DNA of 64,000 nucleotides from Bog-756 sp963777665 (GTDB taxonomy: Bacteria > Actinomycetota > Acidimicrobiia > Acidimicrobiales > RAAP-2). The notes under the pieces were generated by a model, which worked only from the letters and a program-made list of their open reading frames with translations, was not told where the DNA came from and did not search any database. This document shows positions 8,512-17,702 of this stretch, piece after piece (position 1 is the stretch's first letter; each line of letters opens with the position of its first letter). Position numbers and translations under genes: made by a program. The stretch spans positions 62,001-126,000 of the forward strand of contig CAVZRJ010000008.1 of the NCBI GenBank assembly GCA_963777665.1, written 5' to 3'.

Positions 8512-9960
8512 ATGACCGAGGTGTGGCAGCAGGAGGCCGGCGAGCTCGCGAGGGCGATCCGCTCCAAGGAACTCAGCAGTACCGAGTTGCTCGAAGCGTA
8601 CATGACCAGGATCGATCGTTTGGATCCGCGGTTGAACGCGGTGGTCACGATGGATGCCGATCGGGCGCGTCGTGCGGCGCAGGCAGCCGACGATGCCGTG
8701 GTGCACGGGGACGAGCTGGGCCCCCTTCACGGGCTCCCCATCACGGTGAAGGACGCACTGGAGACGGCGGGGATGCGATCGACCGGGGGAGCGACCGAGC
8801 TCCGCAACCACGTGCCGACCGACGACGCGCCGGCTGTGGCACGGGTCAGAGACGCCGGGGCCATCGTGTTCGCGAAGACCAACGTGCCCAAGTGGTCGGG
8901 GGACAGCCAGACGCACAACGAGCTGTTCGGCGTGACTCGCAACCCGTGGGATCCGTCCCGGTCTCCCGGCGGCTCGTCGGGGGGACCGGCCGTCTCGGTG
9001 GCATGCGGCTTCACCGCCTTCGAGCTGGGCACCGACATCGGGGGCTCCATTCGCATGCCGGCCCACTTCACCGGGATCTGCGGGCACAAGCCGAGCTTCG
9101 GCATCGTGCCCTCGCGCGGCTATCTGGACCACGTGGGCGGAGGGCTGACCGAGGCGGACATCAATGTGATCGGACCGTTGGCTCGCAGTGTCGCCGATCT
9201 CGAGCTGCTGCTCGGTGTCCTGGCTGGTGCCGACGCCCATCGCGCACCTGCGTGGCGCCTCGAGCTCCCCACGGCGCGTTCGGGGACGAGGCTCGGCGCG
9301 TGGTTGGACGACCCGGGGTGCCCGGTCGACGCAGAAGTGCTGGCCATTCTCGAAACGGCGGTCGAGCTGCTCGAGGCAGACGGCGCCATGGTGGATGCCG
9401 ACGCACGCCCGGTGGGGTTCGACGAATCGCTCAGCCTCTTCCACACCCTGATCTCCTCGGCCGTCTCGCCCGGGCTCTCTGACGACGTCTTGGAGCTGGC
9501 CCGCCAGATCGAAGCCATCCCGGAGGAGGAGCACGAGGATGCGCTGCTCGAGATGGGTCGGGGCACCATCCTGCGCCACCGTGACTGGATCCTCGTCGAC
9601 GAGAGGCGAGAACTGCTCCGCCGCCAGTGGGCGGCCTGGTTCGCGCACTACGATGCGCTGCTCTGCCCGGTCGGTCCGGTGGCGGCACAGCCCCTCTCGG
9701 ACGCGGACCTCCTGAGCCGAACGATGACCGTCAACGGGCGCACACGGCCGGCCAACGACCTGATCCGTTGGCCAGGCCTGATCGGCGTCGCCTACCTCCC
9801 CTCCACCGTGGTCCCGGTCGGCCGCACTGCCGGCGGGCTTCCCGTCGGGATCCAGGTGGTCGGCCCGTTCCTGGGCGACCGGACCGCCCTGGCGGTTGCA
9901 GGACACCTCGAGCAGCTGACCGGTGGGTTCGAACCGCCGCCGCTCGCCGGAGACCCTTGA
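8512..9960 (+). CDS. amidase signature family hydrolase
   Basis: Amidase of 482 residues with the full Ser-cisSer-Lys catalytic triad region. The Lys is in GLPITVKDALETAG, the glycine-serine loop is RSPGGSSGGPAVSVACG, and the nucleophile serine is in ELGTDIGGSIRMPAHFTGICGHKPS. It hydrolyses a carboxamide; the specific substrate cannot be read from sequence. It is not part of a gatCAB cluster and lacks GatA-specific context, so a catabolic amidase is more likely. Start taken at ATG 8512 with GGAGCG 9 bases upstream; the open frame extends further 5' but that extension is arginine/proline-rich and not protein-like. Confidence 0.9.
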   Translation: MTEVWQQEAGELARAIRSKELSSTELLEAYMTRIDRLDPRLNAVVTMDADRARRAAQAADDAVVHGDELGPLHGLPITVKDALETAGMRSTGGATELRNHVPTDDAPAVARVRDAGAIVFAKTNVPKWSGDSQTHNELFGVTRNPWDPSRSPGGSSGGPAVSVACGFTAFELGTDIGGSIRMPAHFTGICGHKPSFGIVPSRGYLDHVGGGLTEADINVIGPLARSVADLELLLGVLAGADAHRAPAWRLELPTARSGTRLGAWLDDPGCPVDAEVLAILETAVELLEADGAMVDADARPVGFDESLSLFHTLISSAVSPGLSDDVLELARQIEAIPEEEHEDALLEMGRGTILRHRDWILVDERRELLRRQWAAWFAHYDALLCPVGPVAAQPLSDADLLSRTMTVNGRTRPANDLIRWPGLIGVAYLPSTVVPVGRTAGGLPVGIQVVGPFLGDRTALAVAGHLEQLTGGFEPPPLAGDP

Positions 9961-9970
9961 CCCCAGTCAG

Positions 9971-10744
9971 TCACTTCGATCCGGAGAAGTGGGTCATCGG
10001 GCGTTCGAGTCGGGTGCCGTCGAGGGTGATGTCGACCTTCTCGTTGTAGAACGAGATCAGTCCGGCGATCGGGGACAGCTGCCGGGTCGGAAAATCGTAC
10101 GTCCAGGCCAGGTCGGGGTGGACGGTGTCGCCGACCCGGAGCGACCAGTAGCCGCTGGTCGTCCCCTTGTACGGACACTCGGTGACCGCGTCGCTCGGGA
10201 CCAGGTGGTCGAAGTTCACTTCGCTACGGTTGAGGTAGTACCGGGTCGGCAGGCCGGTCTCGAAGACCAGAACCGGAGAGGATGACTCGGCCAGTACCAG
10301 TCCGTGGTGCTCGACCCGGACCGGGCGAGTGGAACGCAGGGCGTCGACCCGGACGTAGGGATTCCTCGGGTGCACGAAGACCCGCTCGTCCTCTTCGAAC
10401 CACGCATCGAGGAGAGCCCACTCGAAGCGAAAGGTGCCACTGAGCTCGTCGACCGGGGATTCGGCCAGGTAGCTCGCAGCGAGCGGCCGACGAACGTCGC
10501 CCACCTGCAGTGCGTACAGCTCGACCTGACCCCGCGGGGTGTGCTGGGTCTGGCCCTCGCTCGCGAGCAGGTCGCGACGGACGTCCTCGGCCGGCACGTA
10601 GTACTGGGGGTAGTAGGCCCACTCCCAGACGTAGAGCGCCCGGTCCGTATCGAGGACGGTCTCCCCGGCGAGGACAGCTCGGATGCGACGCGGAACCGGC
10701 TCGACGTGACCGACCGGGGTGATCATCGCCGGGTAGTTCGTCAT
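9971..10744 (-). CDS. DUF427 protein with two DUF427 domains
   Basis: Cytosolic protein of 257 residues with two copies of the DUF427 beta-sandwich. The first (about 15-110) contains RIRAVLAGETVLDTDRALYVWEWAYYPQYYVP. The second (about 125-245) contains RVEHHGLVLAESSSPVLVFETGLPTRYYLNRSEV and the conserved CPYKGTTSGYWSLRVG. The function of DUF427 is not established. It is convergent with the amidase (10-base gap) and divergent from the dehalogenase gene. Start at ATG 10744 by domain boundary; no clear ribosome site. Confidence 0.85.
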   Translation of the reverse strand: MTNYPAMITPVGHVEPVPRRIRAVLAGETVLDTDRALYVWEWAYYPQYYVPAEDVRRDLLASEGQTQHTPRGQVELYALQVGDVRRPLAASYLAESPVDELSGTFRFEWALLDAWFEEDERVFVHPRNPYVRVDALRSTRPVRVEHHGLVLAESSSPVLVFETGLPTRYYLNRSEVNFDHLVPSDAVTECPYKGTTSGYWSLRVGDTVHPDLAWTYDFPTRQLSPIAGLISFYNEKVDITLDGTRLERPMTHFSGSK

Positions 10745-10851
10745 CGACGCTGCGGGGACAGGAGTGCGGCCAGCGCGGCGGTGAGGGCGAGACAGTCGGC
10801 AGCTTCCATGCGGGTGGGAGTCCTGGGGAGGGAGACCACGTGTTCCTCCCA

Positions 10852-10857
10852 TAGTGT
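10852..10857 (+). promoter_or_regulatory. leaderless -10 element for the dehalogenase gene
   Basis: TAGTGT lies exactly 7 bases before ATG 10865. The spacing puts transcription start at the start codon, and no Shine-Dalgarno sequence is present, so a leaderless mRNA is inferred. Confidence 0.5.
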
Positions 10858-10864
10858 GGCAGGT

Positions 10865-11776
<912 letters not shown>

Positions 11777-11824
11777 GCCGACGTATAGCGCCAGTCTCGG
11801 CGGCGCGCCGTCTGGCCGGCCCCT

Positions 11825-12229
11825 TCAGGGCCAGGACGTCCAGGACCCGATGTCGAGAGCGAGCACCGGTCCCGGGATCGCAACGTCACGGTACTGGCGG
11901 TACTTGCCGGCGAGCAGGCGAACCGCCTCACCAGCTTCGCCGTCATCGGCGACGATGCGACCGCTCCCGTCGACACGTACCCACCAGAGGCTCGACCAGT
12001 TGTCGTCATAGTGGTCGACGAGCAGCGCGAAGGCGGCATTCGCCCCGAGGTTCGCGACGCGGCGCAGTGAGCGTCCCGACTTCGGTTTGCCATCCACCGC
12101 GGTGTAGACCACGTCACCCCGCAGCACGAAGCAGCACGGGACGATATGCGGACGCGCACCCGCGGAGACCGTGGCCAACCGCCCGATGCTGGCCTCGCCC
12201 AACCGCCGTCGCGCGGTGCCCGGCTCCAC
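11825..12229 (-). CDS. F420-type PPOX-fold oxidoreductase
   Basis: Small split-barrel flavin/deazaflavin-binding protein of 134 residues. The core reads EASIGRLATVSAGARPHIVPCCFVLRGDVVYTAVDGKPKSGRSLRRVANL, matching the family of F420-dependent PPOX-class proteins common in actinobacteria. WSSLWWVRVDGSGRI and AGKYRQYRDV follow in the usual order. F420 use is inferred from the family. Start taken at GTG 12229, because TAGGGT sits 7 bases before it and the family begins there; a longer frame reaches 12286. It is convergent with the dehalogenase gene. Confidence 0.82.
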   Translation of the reverse strand: MEPGTARRRLGEASIGRLATVSAGARPHIVPCCFVLRGDVVYTAVDGKPKSGRSLRRVANLGANAAFALLVDHYDDNWSSLWWVRVDGSGRIVADDGEAGEAVRLLAGKYRQYRDVAIPGPVLALDIGSWTSWP

Positions 12230-12236
12230 GTCGGCG

Positions 12237-12242
12237 ACCCTA
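12237..12242 (-). promoter_or_regulatory. leaderless -10 element for the F420-type PPOX gene
   Basis: On the minus strand TAGGGT is followed by 7 bases and then GTG 12229, the same arrangement as at other single genes in this window. This supports the shorter start. Confidence 0.45.
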
Positions 12243-12309
12243 TCGCGACCTCTCTCGTGAGCCAGGAGTCCCGACTCCTTCCTCATCAGGTGCCCGGGGA
12301 CCGGCCTGA

Positions 12310-12663
12310 TCAGAGCGTGTCGCTGCTCCAGAACCGCCGCAGTTGACCGTTGAGCGCTTCGGGACGCTCCCAGGGGAAGAAGGTCTTCGCTCCGGGAACC
12401 TCAACGCAGCGAACCGAACCCGGGATCGTCTCGGCAAGCCACGTTGCCCAGACCGTCTCGAAGAACTCGTCGGCGGTCCCCCACACGACGAGTGTGGGCG
12501 CACTGAACCGCTCGAGGTCGGCCCGGATGTCCACCGTCACCCGATTGTCCATGTTGGCAACGAATCCCTGTACGGCGGCGGCTCTCCGAGGGTCGGAGAA
12601 CAGACCGATGAATCCGAGCACGACGTCATCGGACAGGCATTCGGGATGCTCCAGCGGTGGCGC
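12310..12663 (-). pseudogene. alpha/beta hydrolase, C-terminal fragment
   Basis: The open part encodes about 117 residues: a cap/C-terminal region with FSAPTLVVWGTADEFF (strand 7 acid loop) and VEVPGAKTFFPWERPEALNGQLRRFW, the usual end of alpha/beta hydrolases. The catalytic His position (normally GHFPW) reads AKTFFPW, so the His is lost. Upstream the reading frame closes at a TGA (12664-12666), and the nucleophile-elbow half is missing. It is a 5'-truncated, inactive remnant. Confidence 0.65.
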
Positions 12664-12794
12664 TCAGGCTGATGGGCTCCCGCCAGCGGATCATGCCTTC
12701 AGGTCGACGGCTGACCTGCCGATAAGGGAGCGATGCCCCGCGGCCATCCAGCCGCGGGTGCAGATGAGCACATCATTCCCATATGGAGGCAGTC

Positions 12795-13025
12795 ATGACC
12801 ACCTATACCGACGAGCACGAAGCATCACTGCGGTACGCCCGGGCCGAGGTGGCTCGCCACCGTGAGAACGGGGACACGCACATTGCCGACGAGCTCGAGC
12901 AGCTCGTCAACACCGTGTACGACTATGTCAACGAGCGCGGGCGGTGGCCCGTAGCCACTGTCGACGCCGACGGAACGACCCGGAACCCACGGCGCTCGTC
13001 GACACGACGTGGAGCAGCAACCTGA
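12795..13025 (+). CDS. small conserved-looking protein of unknown function
   Basis: Protein of 76 residues starting MTTYTDEHEASLRYARAEVA. It is mainly one charged amphipathic region (residues 8-45, RHRENGDTHIADELEQLVNTVYDYV) followed by a basic, disordered tail. GGAGG at 12785-12789 is well placed for ATG 12795 and argues against the upstream in-frame ATG at 12783. I do not recognise the family. It lies between a hydrolase remnant and zur, with no evident link to either. Confidence 0.55.
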   Translation: MTTYTDEHEASLRYARAEVARHRENGDTHIADELEQLVNTVYDYVNERGRWPVATVDADGTTRNPRRSSTRRGAAT

Positions 13026-13062
13026 GCCCTGACTGATCCGCGGCGGGTGCGCCGCGGCAGCA

Positions 13063-13503
13063 TCAGCGTCCGGATTGCTGCTCGCGCGCACAGTCGGCAC
13101 AGGTGCCGAGCACTTCGAGGGTATGCACGACTTCGACGAACCCGTGCTCGGATGCCGTGAGCGTCGCCCAGCGTTCGACTTCCGGACCTTCCACCTCCAC
13201 GGTGCGCCCGCACGCCCGGCAGATCAGGTGATGGTGGTGATGGTCGGTGTCGCAGCGGCGGTACCGGGTTTCGCCGTCCTCGCCGCGGAGGGCGTCGATG
13301 TCGCCGGCGTCTGCCAGGGCGCGCAGCTGGTTGTAGACGGTGGTGAGCCCGACGTTCTCCCCCCGTGCCCGTAGCTCGGTGAAGAGGTCCTGAGCGGACC
13401 GGAACCCGTCGGAGCTCTCGAGGATGGCGGCGAGCGCGCGCTTCTGCCGGGTCGACCGCTCCTGGGGAGCCCGAGACGGTCGGTCGGTCGGAACCGAGGT
13501 CAC
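13063..13503 (-). CDS. zur: Fur-family zinc-responsive repressor (Zur)
   Basis: Fur-superfamily repressor of 146 residues. A winged helix (about 20-85, FRSAQDLFTELRARGENVGLTTVYNQLRALADAG) precedes the metal-binding DTDHHHHHLICRACGRTVEVEG and a second Cys pair, CADC, near the end; the two CxxC pairs form the structural zinc site. It is divergent from a znuA-znuC-znuB-znuB operon, so Zur (FurB) is a better call than Fur. It would repress the transporter when zinc is sufficient. A run of five His (rather than two to four) sits at the regulatory site. No exact operator could be assigned by eye. Confidence 0.88.
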   Translation of the reverse strand: MTSVPTDRPSRAPQERSTRQKRALAAILESSDGFRSAQDLFTELRARGENVGLTTVYNQLRALADAGDIDALRGEDGETRYRRCDTDHHHHHLICRACGRTVEVEGPEVERWATLTASEHGFVEVVHTLEVLGTCADCAREQQSGR

Positions 13504-13638
13504 AGGGACCTGCCAGCGGTACCGGGTCGGTCGGCCGGGTGACGGTGCTCGGCGCGGGTGGCGGTCACGTAGTCATCCTTCGGGAATCGTCGAACGGCAC
13601 CACTCACGATAGTTCCGATCCGGTGACCAGACTGCTTG

Positions 13639-13667
13639 TTGGCATCCGTTCCCATTTCCTATACACT
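13639..13667 (+). promoter_or_regulatory. candidate promoter of the zinc transporter operon
   Basis: TTGGCA (13639-13644) and TACACT (13662-13667) are 17 bases apart and lie about 78 bases before the znuA start. The surrounding sequence is AT-richer than the flanks. This is where Zur would be expected to act. Confidence 0.4.
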
Positions 13668-13744
13668 ATCTGCATTCACTACGGATAAGAGCGCTGGAGG
13701 GCCGCATGCGGCCGTCCGGCGCAGTTCAGGAAGGGAACCATTTG

Positions 13745-14689
13745 ATGCGATCGATCGGACGGGGAGCCCACCGGGTCATCGGAGTGGGAGCGCTGCTGGT
13801 GAGCGCCGGGCTCCTGGCCGGGGCGTGCGGCTCGTCCCCGGCGGCTACTCCTCCGACGGGAGGCACGATCGCGATCGTGGCCGCCGAGAACGAGTACGGC
13901 AGCGTCGCTGCCCAGATCGGCGGCAAGTACGTGAGCGTCTCCTCGGTCGAGTCCAATCCGAATACCGACCCGCACACCTACGAGGTCAGTCCTGGCGTGG
14001 CCGGCGAGGTCGCGGCGGCCGATCTGGTGATCCAGAACGGGGTCGGCTACGACACCTACATGACCGGGATCGAGGCTGCGTCCCCCAAGGCGGGGCGCAA
14101 GGTCATCGTCGTCCAACACCTGCTCGGGCTGCCCGACGACACACCGAACCCCCACCTCTGGTACGACCCGAAGACGATGCCGGCCGTCGCCGACGCGCTG
14201 ACCTCGGACCTGTCGGCGATCGACCCGGTGCATGCGGCCACGTTCGCGGCGAACAAGAGGGCGTTCATCGCCTCGCTGAACCCGTGGCTCGATGCGATCG
14301 CCTCGTTCCGGGCCCAGAACGCGGGGACGACGGCGGCGACGACCGAGCCGGTGGCCGACTACCTGCTGCAGGCCATGGGCATCGACAACCTGACCCCCTT
14401 CGGGTTCCAGGCCGACATCATGAACGGCACCGACCCCTCTCCGCAGGACATCAGCCTCGAGAGCGGGTTCTTCACCAAACACCAGGTCAAGGTGTTCTGT
14501 TACAACCAGCAGGTGGTCAGCTCCCTCACCATCTCGATCCGCCACACCGCGCAGTCCTCCGGTGTCCCCGTCGTGGGCGTCTACGAGACAATGCCGACGC
14601 CGGGATACGACTACCAGACATGGATGCTCGCCGAGGTCCACGCCATCGAGAACGCGGTCGTGCACGGCACGTCGACCGAGCATCTATGA
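13745..14689 (+). CDS. znuA: zinc/manganese ABC transporter substrate-binding lipoprotein (ZnuA-like)
   Basis: Extracytoplasmic metal-binding protein of 314 residues, cluster A-I family. A lipoprotein signal peptide ends in LLAGAC, with Cys about residue 30. Metal-ligand motifs are visible: DPHTYEVSP (first His), NPHLWYDPKTMP (second His), then VFCYNQQVVS and the acidic ligand near VGVYETMP. There is no His-rich loop of the kind seen in proteobacterial ZnuA. ATG 13745 has AAGGGA 7 bases upstream. First gene of a tightly packed operon (ATGA overlap with znuC); zinc is the likely substrate because Zur is divergent, though the family also carries manganese. Confidence 0.88.
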   Translation: MRSIGRGAHRVIGVGALLVSAGLLAGACGSSPAATPPTGGTIAIVAAENEYGSVAAQIGGKYVSVSSVESNPNTDPHTYEVSPGVAGEVAAADLVIQNGVGYDTYMTGIEAASPKAGRKVIVVQHLLGLPDDTPNPHLWYDPKTMPAVADALTSDLSAIDPVHAATFAANKRAFIASLNPWLDAIASFRAQNAGTTAATTEPVADYLLQAMGIDNLTPFGFQADIMNGTDPSPQDISLESGFFTKHQVKVFCYNQQVVSSLTISIRHTAQSSGVPVVGVYETMPTPGYDYQTWMLAEVHAIENAVVHGTSTEHL

Positions 14690-15540
14690 GCACCGGCACG
14701 CTCCGACCGGGTGGCGGACTCGCGGACGACGGCGATGATGTGCTGAGCGTGGAGGAGATCACCGTGTCCCTCGGGCAGCGGACGGTCCTCGATCAGGTCA
14801 GCTTCACCGTCGCGTCGGGCAGCTTCACCGGGCTGATCGGCACCAACGGCTCCGGCAAGACGACCCTGCTCCGCGCTATCCTGGGGCTCATCCCGCTCGG
14901 CGCGGGACGGGTGCGGTTCGCAGGTGGCAGTCGGTCGGGGCGCAACTCGGAGATCGGCTACGTGCCACAGAAGATCGTCCTCGAACCGGATATGCCACTG
15001 CGGGCGAGGGATCTGGTCACCCTCGGGATCGACGGCCATCGCTTCGGGGTCGGTCTCCCGAACCGGCAGCGCACCAAGAGAGTCGACGAGATGCTCGAAG
15101 CGGTGAATGCCACCGGCTTCGCCGGCTCGAAGGTGGGGAACCTCTCCGGCGGGGAACAGCAACGGATCATGATCGCCCACACGCTCATCAGCCGGCCGCG
15201 GCTGCTCCTGCTCGACGAGCCGCTCGCCAACCTCGACATCAGCAGTGCACGCGAGGTGGTCGATCTGCTGGCTCGGATCGCTGCCGACCAGCACATCGCC
15301 GTCCTGCTGTCCGCCCACGACATGAACCCGCTCCTTCCGGTGATGGATCGGATCGTCTACCTGGCCGGGGGACACGCTGCGAGCGGTCCGACCGATGAGG
15401 TGGTGCGTACCGAGACGCTCAGCGAGCTCTACGGCGCGCCGGTAGACGTCATCCACACCCACGGCAGGGTGCTGGTCGTGGCCGGACGGGACCATGCGGT
15501 CCTTGCCGGCAGCCCGGACCCCCTGGCCGGACTCGGGTAG
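14686..15540 (+). CDS. znuC: zinc ABC transporter ATP-binding protein (ZnuC-like)
   Basis: Cytosolic ATPase subunit of 284 residues. It has Walker A GTNGSGKTTLL (about residue 46), Q-loop YVPQKI, signature LSGGEQQRIMIAHTL, Walker B LLLLDEPLANLD and the switch His in LLSAHDMNPLL. The start codon overlaps the znuA stop (ATGA), so translation is coupled. It energises the two permeases that follow directly. Confidence 0.9.
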   Translation: MSTGTLRPGGGLADDGDDVLSVEEITVSLGQRTVLDQVSFTVASGSFTGLIGTNGSGKTTLLRAILGLIPLGAGRVRFAGGSRSGRNSEIGYVPQKIVLEPDMPLRARDLVTLGIDGHRFGVGLPNRQRTKRVDEMLEAVNATGFAGSKVGNLSGGEQQRIMIAHTLISRPRLLLLDEPLANLDISSAREVVDLLARIAADQHIAVLLSAHDMNPLLPVMDRIVYLAGGHAASGPTDEVVRTETLSELYGAPVDVIHTHGRVLVVAGRDHAVLAGSPDPLAGLG

Positions 15541-15542
15541 CC

Positions 15543-16463
15543 GTGCTGGCGAGCTGGTCCCCGGTCATCGAACCCGGGTTCTTCTCGAGTGCCCCGGTGC
15601 AGATCGGGCTCGTCGTGGGTGGCATCGTGGCGCTGGTCTCCGCGGTGGTCGGCACCTTCACCGTCATCCGGGGACAGTCGTTTGCCGGTCACTCGCTTGC
15701 TGACATCGGCACGGCCGGGGGCTCGGCGGCCCTGCTTGCCGGCGTGCCCGTCCTCTACGGGTTCGTGGCCATGAACCTTGCCGCTGCGGGAACGATGGAG
15801 CTCATCGGCATCCGCCGTCCTCGGGGGCGGGACCTGGCCACGGGGATCGTGCTCGGTGCGTCGCTGGGTCTCGCCGCGCTGTTCCTCTACTTGGACTCCA
15901 CGTCCTCGACCACCACCGGGGCCACGGTCACCGTGCTCTTCGGCTCCCTCTTCACCGTCTCGGCATCGACGGTGCCGCTGATCGCCGTCCTCGGTGGCAT
16001 GACGCTCGTGACGATGGCCGTGCTCTATCGTCCGCTGCTGCTGAGCTCGGTCAACGACGAGCTGGCAGCGGCGCGCGGTGTCCCGGTCCGCCTGGTGGGC
16101 GTTGCCTACCTCGGCGCCCTCGCCATCGCCGTCTCCCTCTCGGCGGTCACCATCGGTGCCATCCTCTCGACGGCTTTGCTGATCGGACCGGCGGCAACCT
16201 CCCTGCGGATCACCAGGCGGACCGGCACCGCCGTCGCCATCGCTTCGGTCATCGGGGTCGTGGCAACCTGGCTCGGGATCCTCCTGGCCTACGACACCGC
16301 CGCCTGGTCCCCCCAGGGGCAGGGCTGGCCGGTGAGCTTCTGTGTCGTCGCGGTGATCTTCACCACCTACGTGCTGGCGTCCTTGCTGGCGTCGCTTGCG
16401 ACCCGTCGTCGGGCGGCCGTGGGCGGAGGTCCCTCCGCGGCTGCGGCCCTGGCGGCCCGCTGA
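15543..16463 (+). CDS. znuB: zinc ABC transporter permease (ZnuB-like), first copy
   Basis: Integral membrane permease of the ABC-3 family, 306 residues, eight to nine hydrophobic helices. FTVIRGQSFAGHSLADIGTAGG is the family's early conserved segment, and VLYRPLLLSSVNDELAAARGVP is the cytoplasmic coupling region. The GTG start is two bases after the znuC stop. A second, shorter homologous permease follows, so the membrane part is probably a heterodimer of two different ZnuB-type subunits instead of the usual homodimer. Confidence 0.88.
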   Translation: MLASWSPVIEPGFFSSAPVQIGLVVGGIVALVSAVVGTFTVIRGQSFAGHSLADIGTAGGSAALLAGVPVLYGFVAMNLAAAGTMELIGIRRPRGRDLATGIVLGASLGLAALFLYLDSTSSTTTGATVTVLFGSLFTVSASTVPLIAVLGGMTLVTMAVLYRPLLLSSVNDELAAARGVPVRLVGVAYLGALAIAVSLSAVTIGAILSTALLIGPAATSLRITRRTGTAVAIASVIGVVATWLGILLAYDTAAWSPQGQGWPVSFCVVAVIFTTYVLASLLASLATRRRAAVGGGPSAAAALAAR

Positions 16464-17260
16464 TGTTCGCCAACTTCATGATCAACGCCTGGGAGGCGGC
16501 CACCATCGTGGCGTTCGTGGCCGGGATCGTCGGGTTCTTCACGGTCCTGCGCGGGTCGGCCTTTGCCGCCCACGCGCTGCCCAACGGTGCGTTCGCCGGC
16601 GCGGCGGGAGCAAGCCTCATCGGGGTGAGCACGCTGGCCGGTCTCGGGGTGTTCTCGCTGGCCGGGGCGTTCACCATTGCCGGGTTGGGCCGTCGGGCCC
16701 GCACCGACGTTGCCACCGCGCTGACGATCGTGCTGATGTTGGGACTGGGGGACCTGTTCCTCTCGCGGACGAGCGAATATGCGCCCGAGATCTACTCCTT
16801 GCTCTTCGGTGAGGTCCTTGGCGTGTCGAACAACGAGATCGGCCCGACAGCGGCGATCGCCGCGCTGTGCGTGCTCGGCGTCCTGGTGCTCTATCGCCCG
16901 CTCCTGCTCTCCTCGGTGGCGCCAGAGGTGGCAGACGCCCGAGGCATCCGAGCCGGGCGGATGGACCTGCTGTTCCTGATCGTCCTCGCGCTCACCACGA
17001 CCATGGCGGTCCCGGTCGTCGGCTCTCTGCTCATCTTCAGTCTGCTCATCGGCCCTCCCGCAGCCGCACGCGCCTTCACCGCGACGCCACTGCACGCCAT
17101 GGGGCTGTCGGTGGTCGTCGCCCTCCTCACCGTCTGGGCAGCCATTGCGAGCTCCTACCTCTCCAACCTGCCGGTCGGGTTCTTCGTCGGAAGCTTCAGT
17201 GCGTTCGCCTACTTCATCGGCCGGAGCTGGACCGCGTGGCGGCGACGGCAGCGAGGTTGA
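16463..17260 (+). CDS. znuB: zinc ABC transporter permease (ZnuB-like), second copy
   Basis: Second ABC-3 family permease, 265 residues. It has the same landmarks as its neighbour: FTVLRGSAFAAHALPNGAFAG near the N-terminus and VLYRPLLLSSVAPEVADARGIRAG as coupling loop. The start codon overlaps the previous stop (TGATG). The two permeases are clearly diverged, not a recent duplication. It ends the operon. Confidence 0.88.
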   Translation: MFANFMINAWEAATIVAFVAGIVGFFTVLRGSAFAAHALPNGAFAGAAGASLIGVSTLAGLGVFSLAGAFTIAGLGRRARTDVATALTIVLMLGLGDLFLSRTSEYAPEIYSLLFGEVLGVSNNEIGPTAAIAALCVLGVLVLYRPLLLSSVAPEVADARGIRAGRMDLLFLIVLALTTTMAVPVVGSLLIFSLLIGPPAAARAFTATPLHAMGLSVVVALLTVWAAIASSYLSNLPVGFFVGSFSAFAYFIGRSWTAWRRRQRG

Positions 17261-17307
17261 TGAACCCTCAGGGGCATCGCATCGAGGACGCGGAGAACTT
17301 GCACGGA

Positions 17308-17323
17308 ATACCCCCGAGGGTAT
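17308..17323. promoter_or_regulatory. CsoR-like palindrome without an intact target gene
   Basis: ATACCC and GGGTAT form a perfect 6-base dyad around CCGA, followed by a G run. CsoR/RcnR-family copper or nickel sensors bind G/C-tract dyads bounded by TA of this shape. No metal-transport gene follows within 200 bases on either strand. The rest of the 239-base gap (17261-17499) shows nothing else I recognise. Confidence 0.35.
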
Positions 17324-17499
17324 GGGGGTTTGCATCGTGGATATGCTCGAGAAGTCCATTATCCGGGTCGTTGAGGGAGAAGTGCGCTGCATGGCGGGGC
17401 AGCAGAAGTCCGAACTGAGCCAGCCATGGCCCGTGTGGAGCCAGAGACAAAAAAGTACCACCAGGTCAACTTCCTCAGCTGGTCGAGGACTGCACGTCA

Positions 17500-17682
17500 C
17501 TACTCGGACGCCCTGCCAGAGTTGCGGGCTATTCGCCCTAGCGCGATCTCGAGGCCGAACCAGATCAGGACGAGTGCCTCTGCAGCCAACGCCCAGTGCC
17601 AGCTCCCCGTTGCCACACTCACGACGGCTACGGCAAGGATGAGGAAGGTGAACGCTCCGAGCGCCACGAGTCGTGTGGGCAT
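17500..17682 (-). CDS. small two-helix membrane protein
   Basis: Protein of 60 residues with two hydrophobic helices (about 6-25 and 29-48) split by GSWHW, and a basic tail. It starts 20 bases after the stop of the MFS exporter gene on the same strand, so it is probably its operon partner. No family recognised; start chosen at ATG 17682 by hydrophobic pattern. Confidence 0.5.
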   Translation of the reverse strand: MPTRLVALGAFTFLILAVAVVSVATGSWHWALAAEALVLIWFGLEIALGRIARNSGRASE

Positions 17683-17702
17683 CGTGCGCGTCCGATCTGA
17701 CC

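Noticed and set aside
17268..17450. Short open frames on both strands next to the CsoR-like palindrome
   Set aside because: No ribosome site, no recognisable motif, and composition unlike neighbouring proteins.
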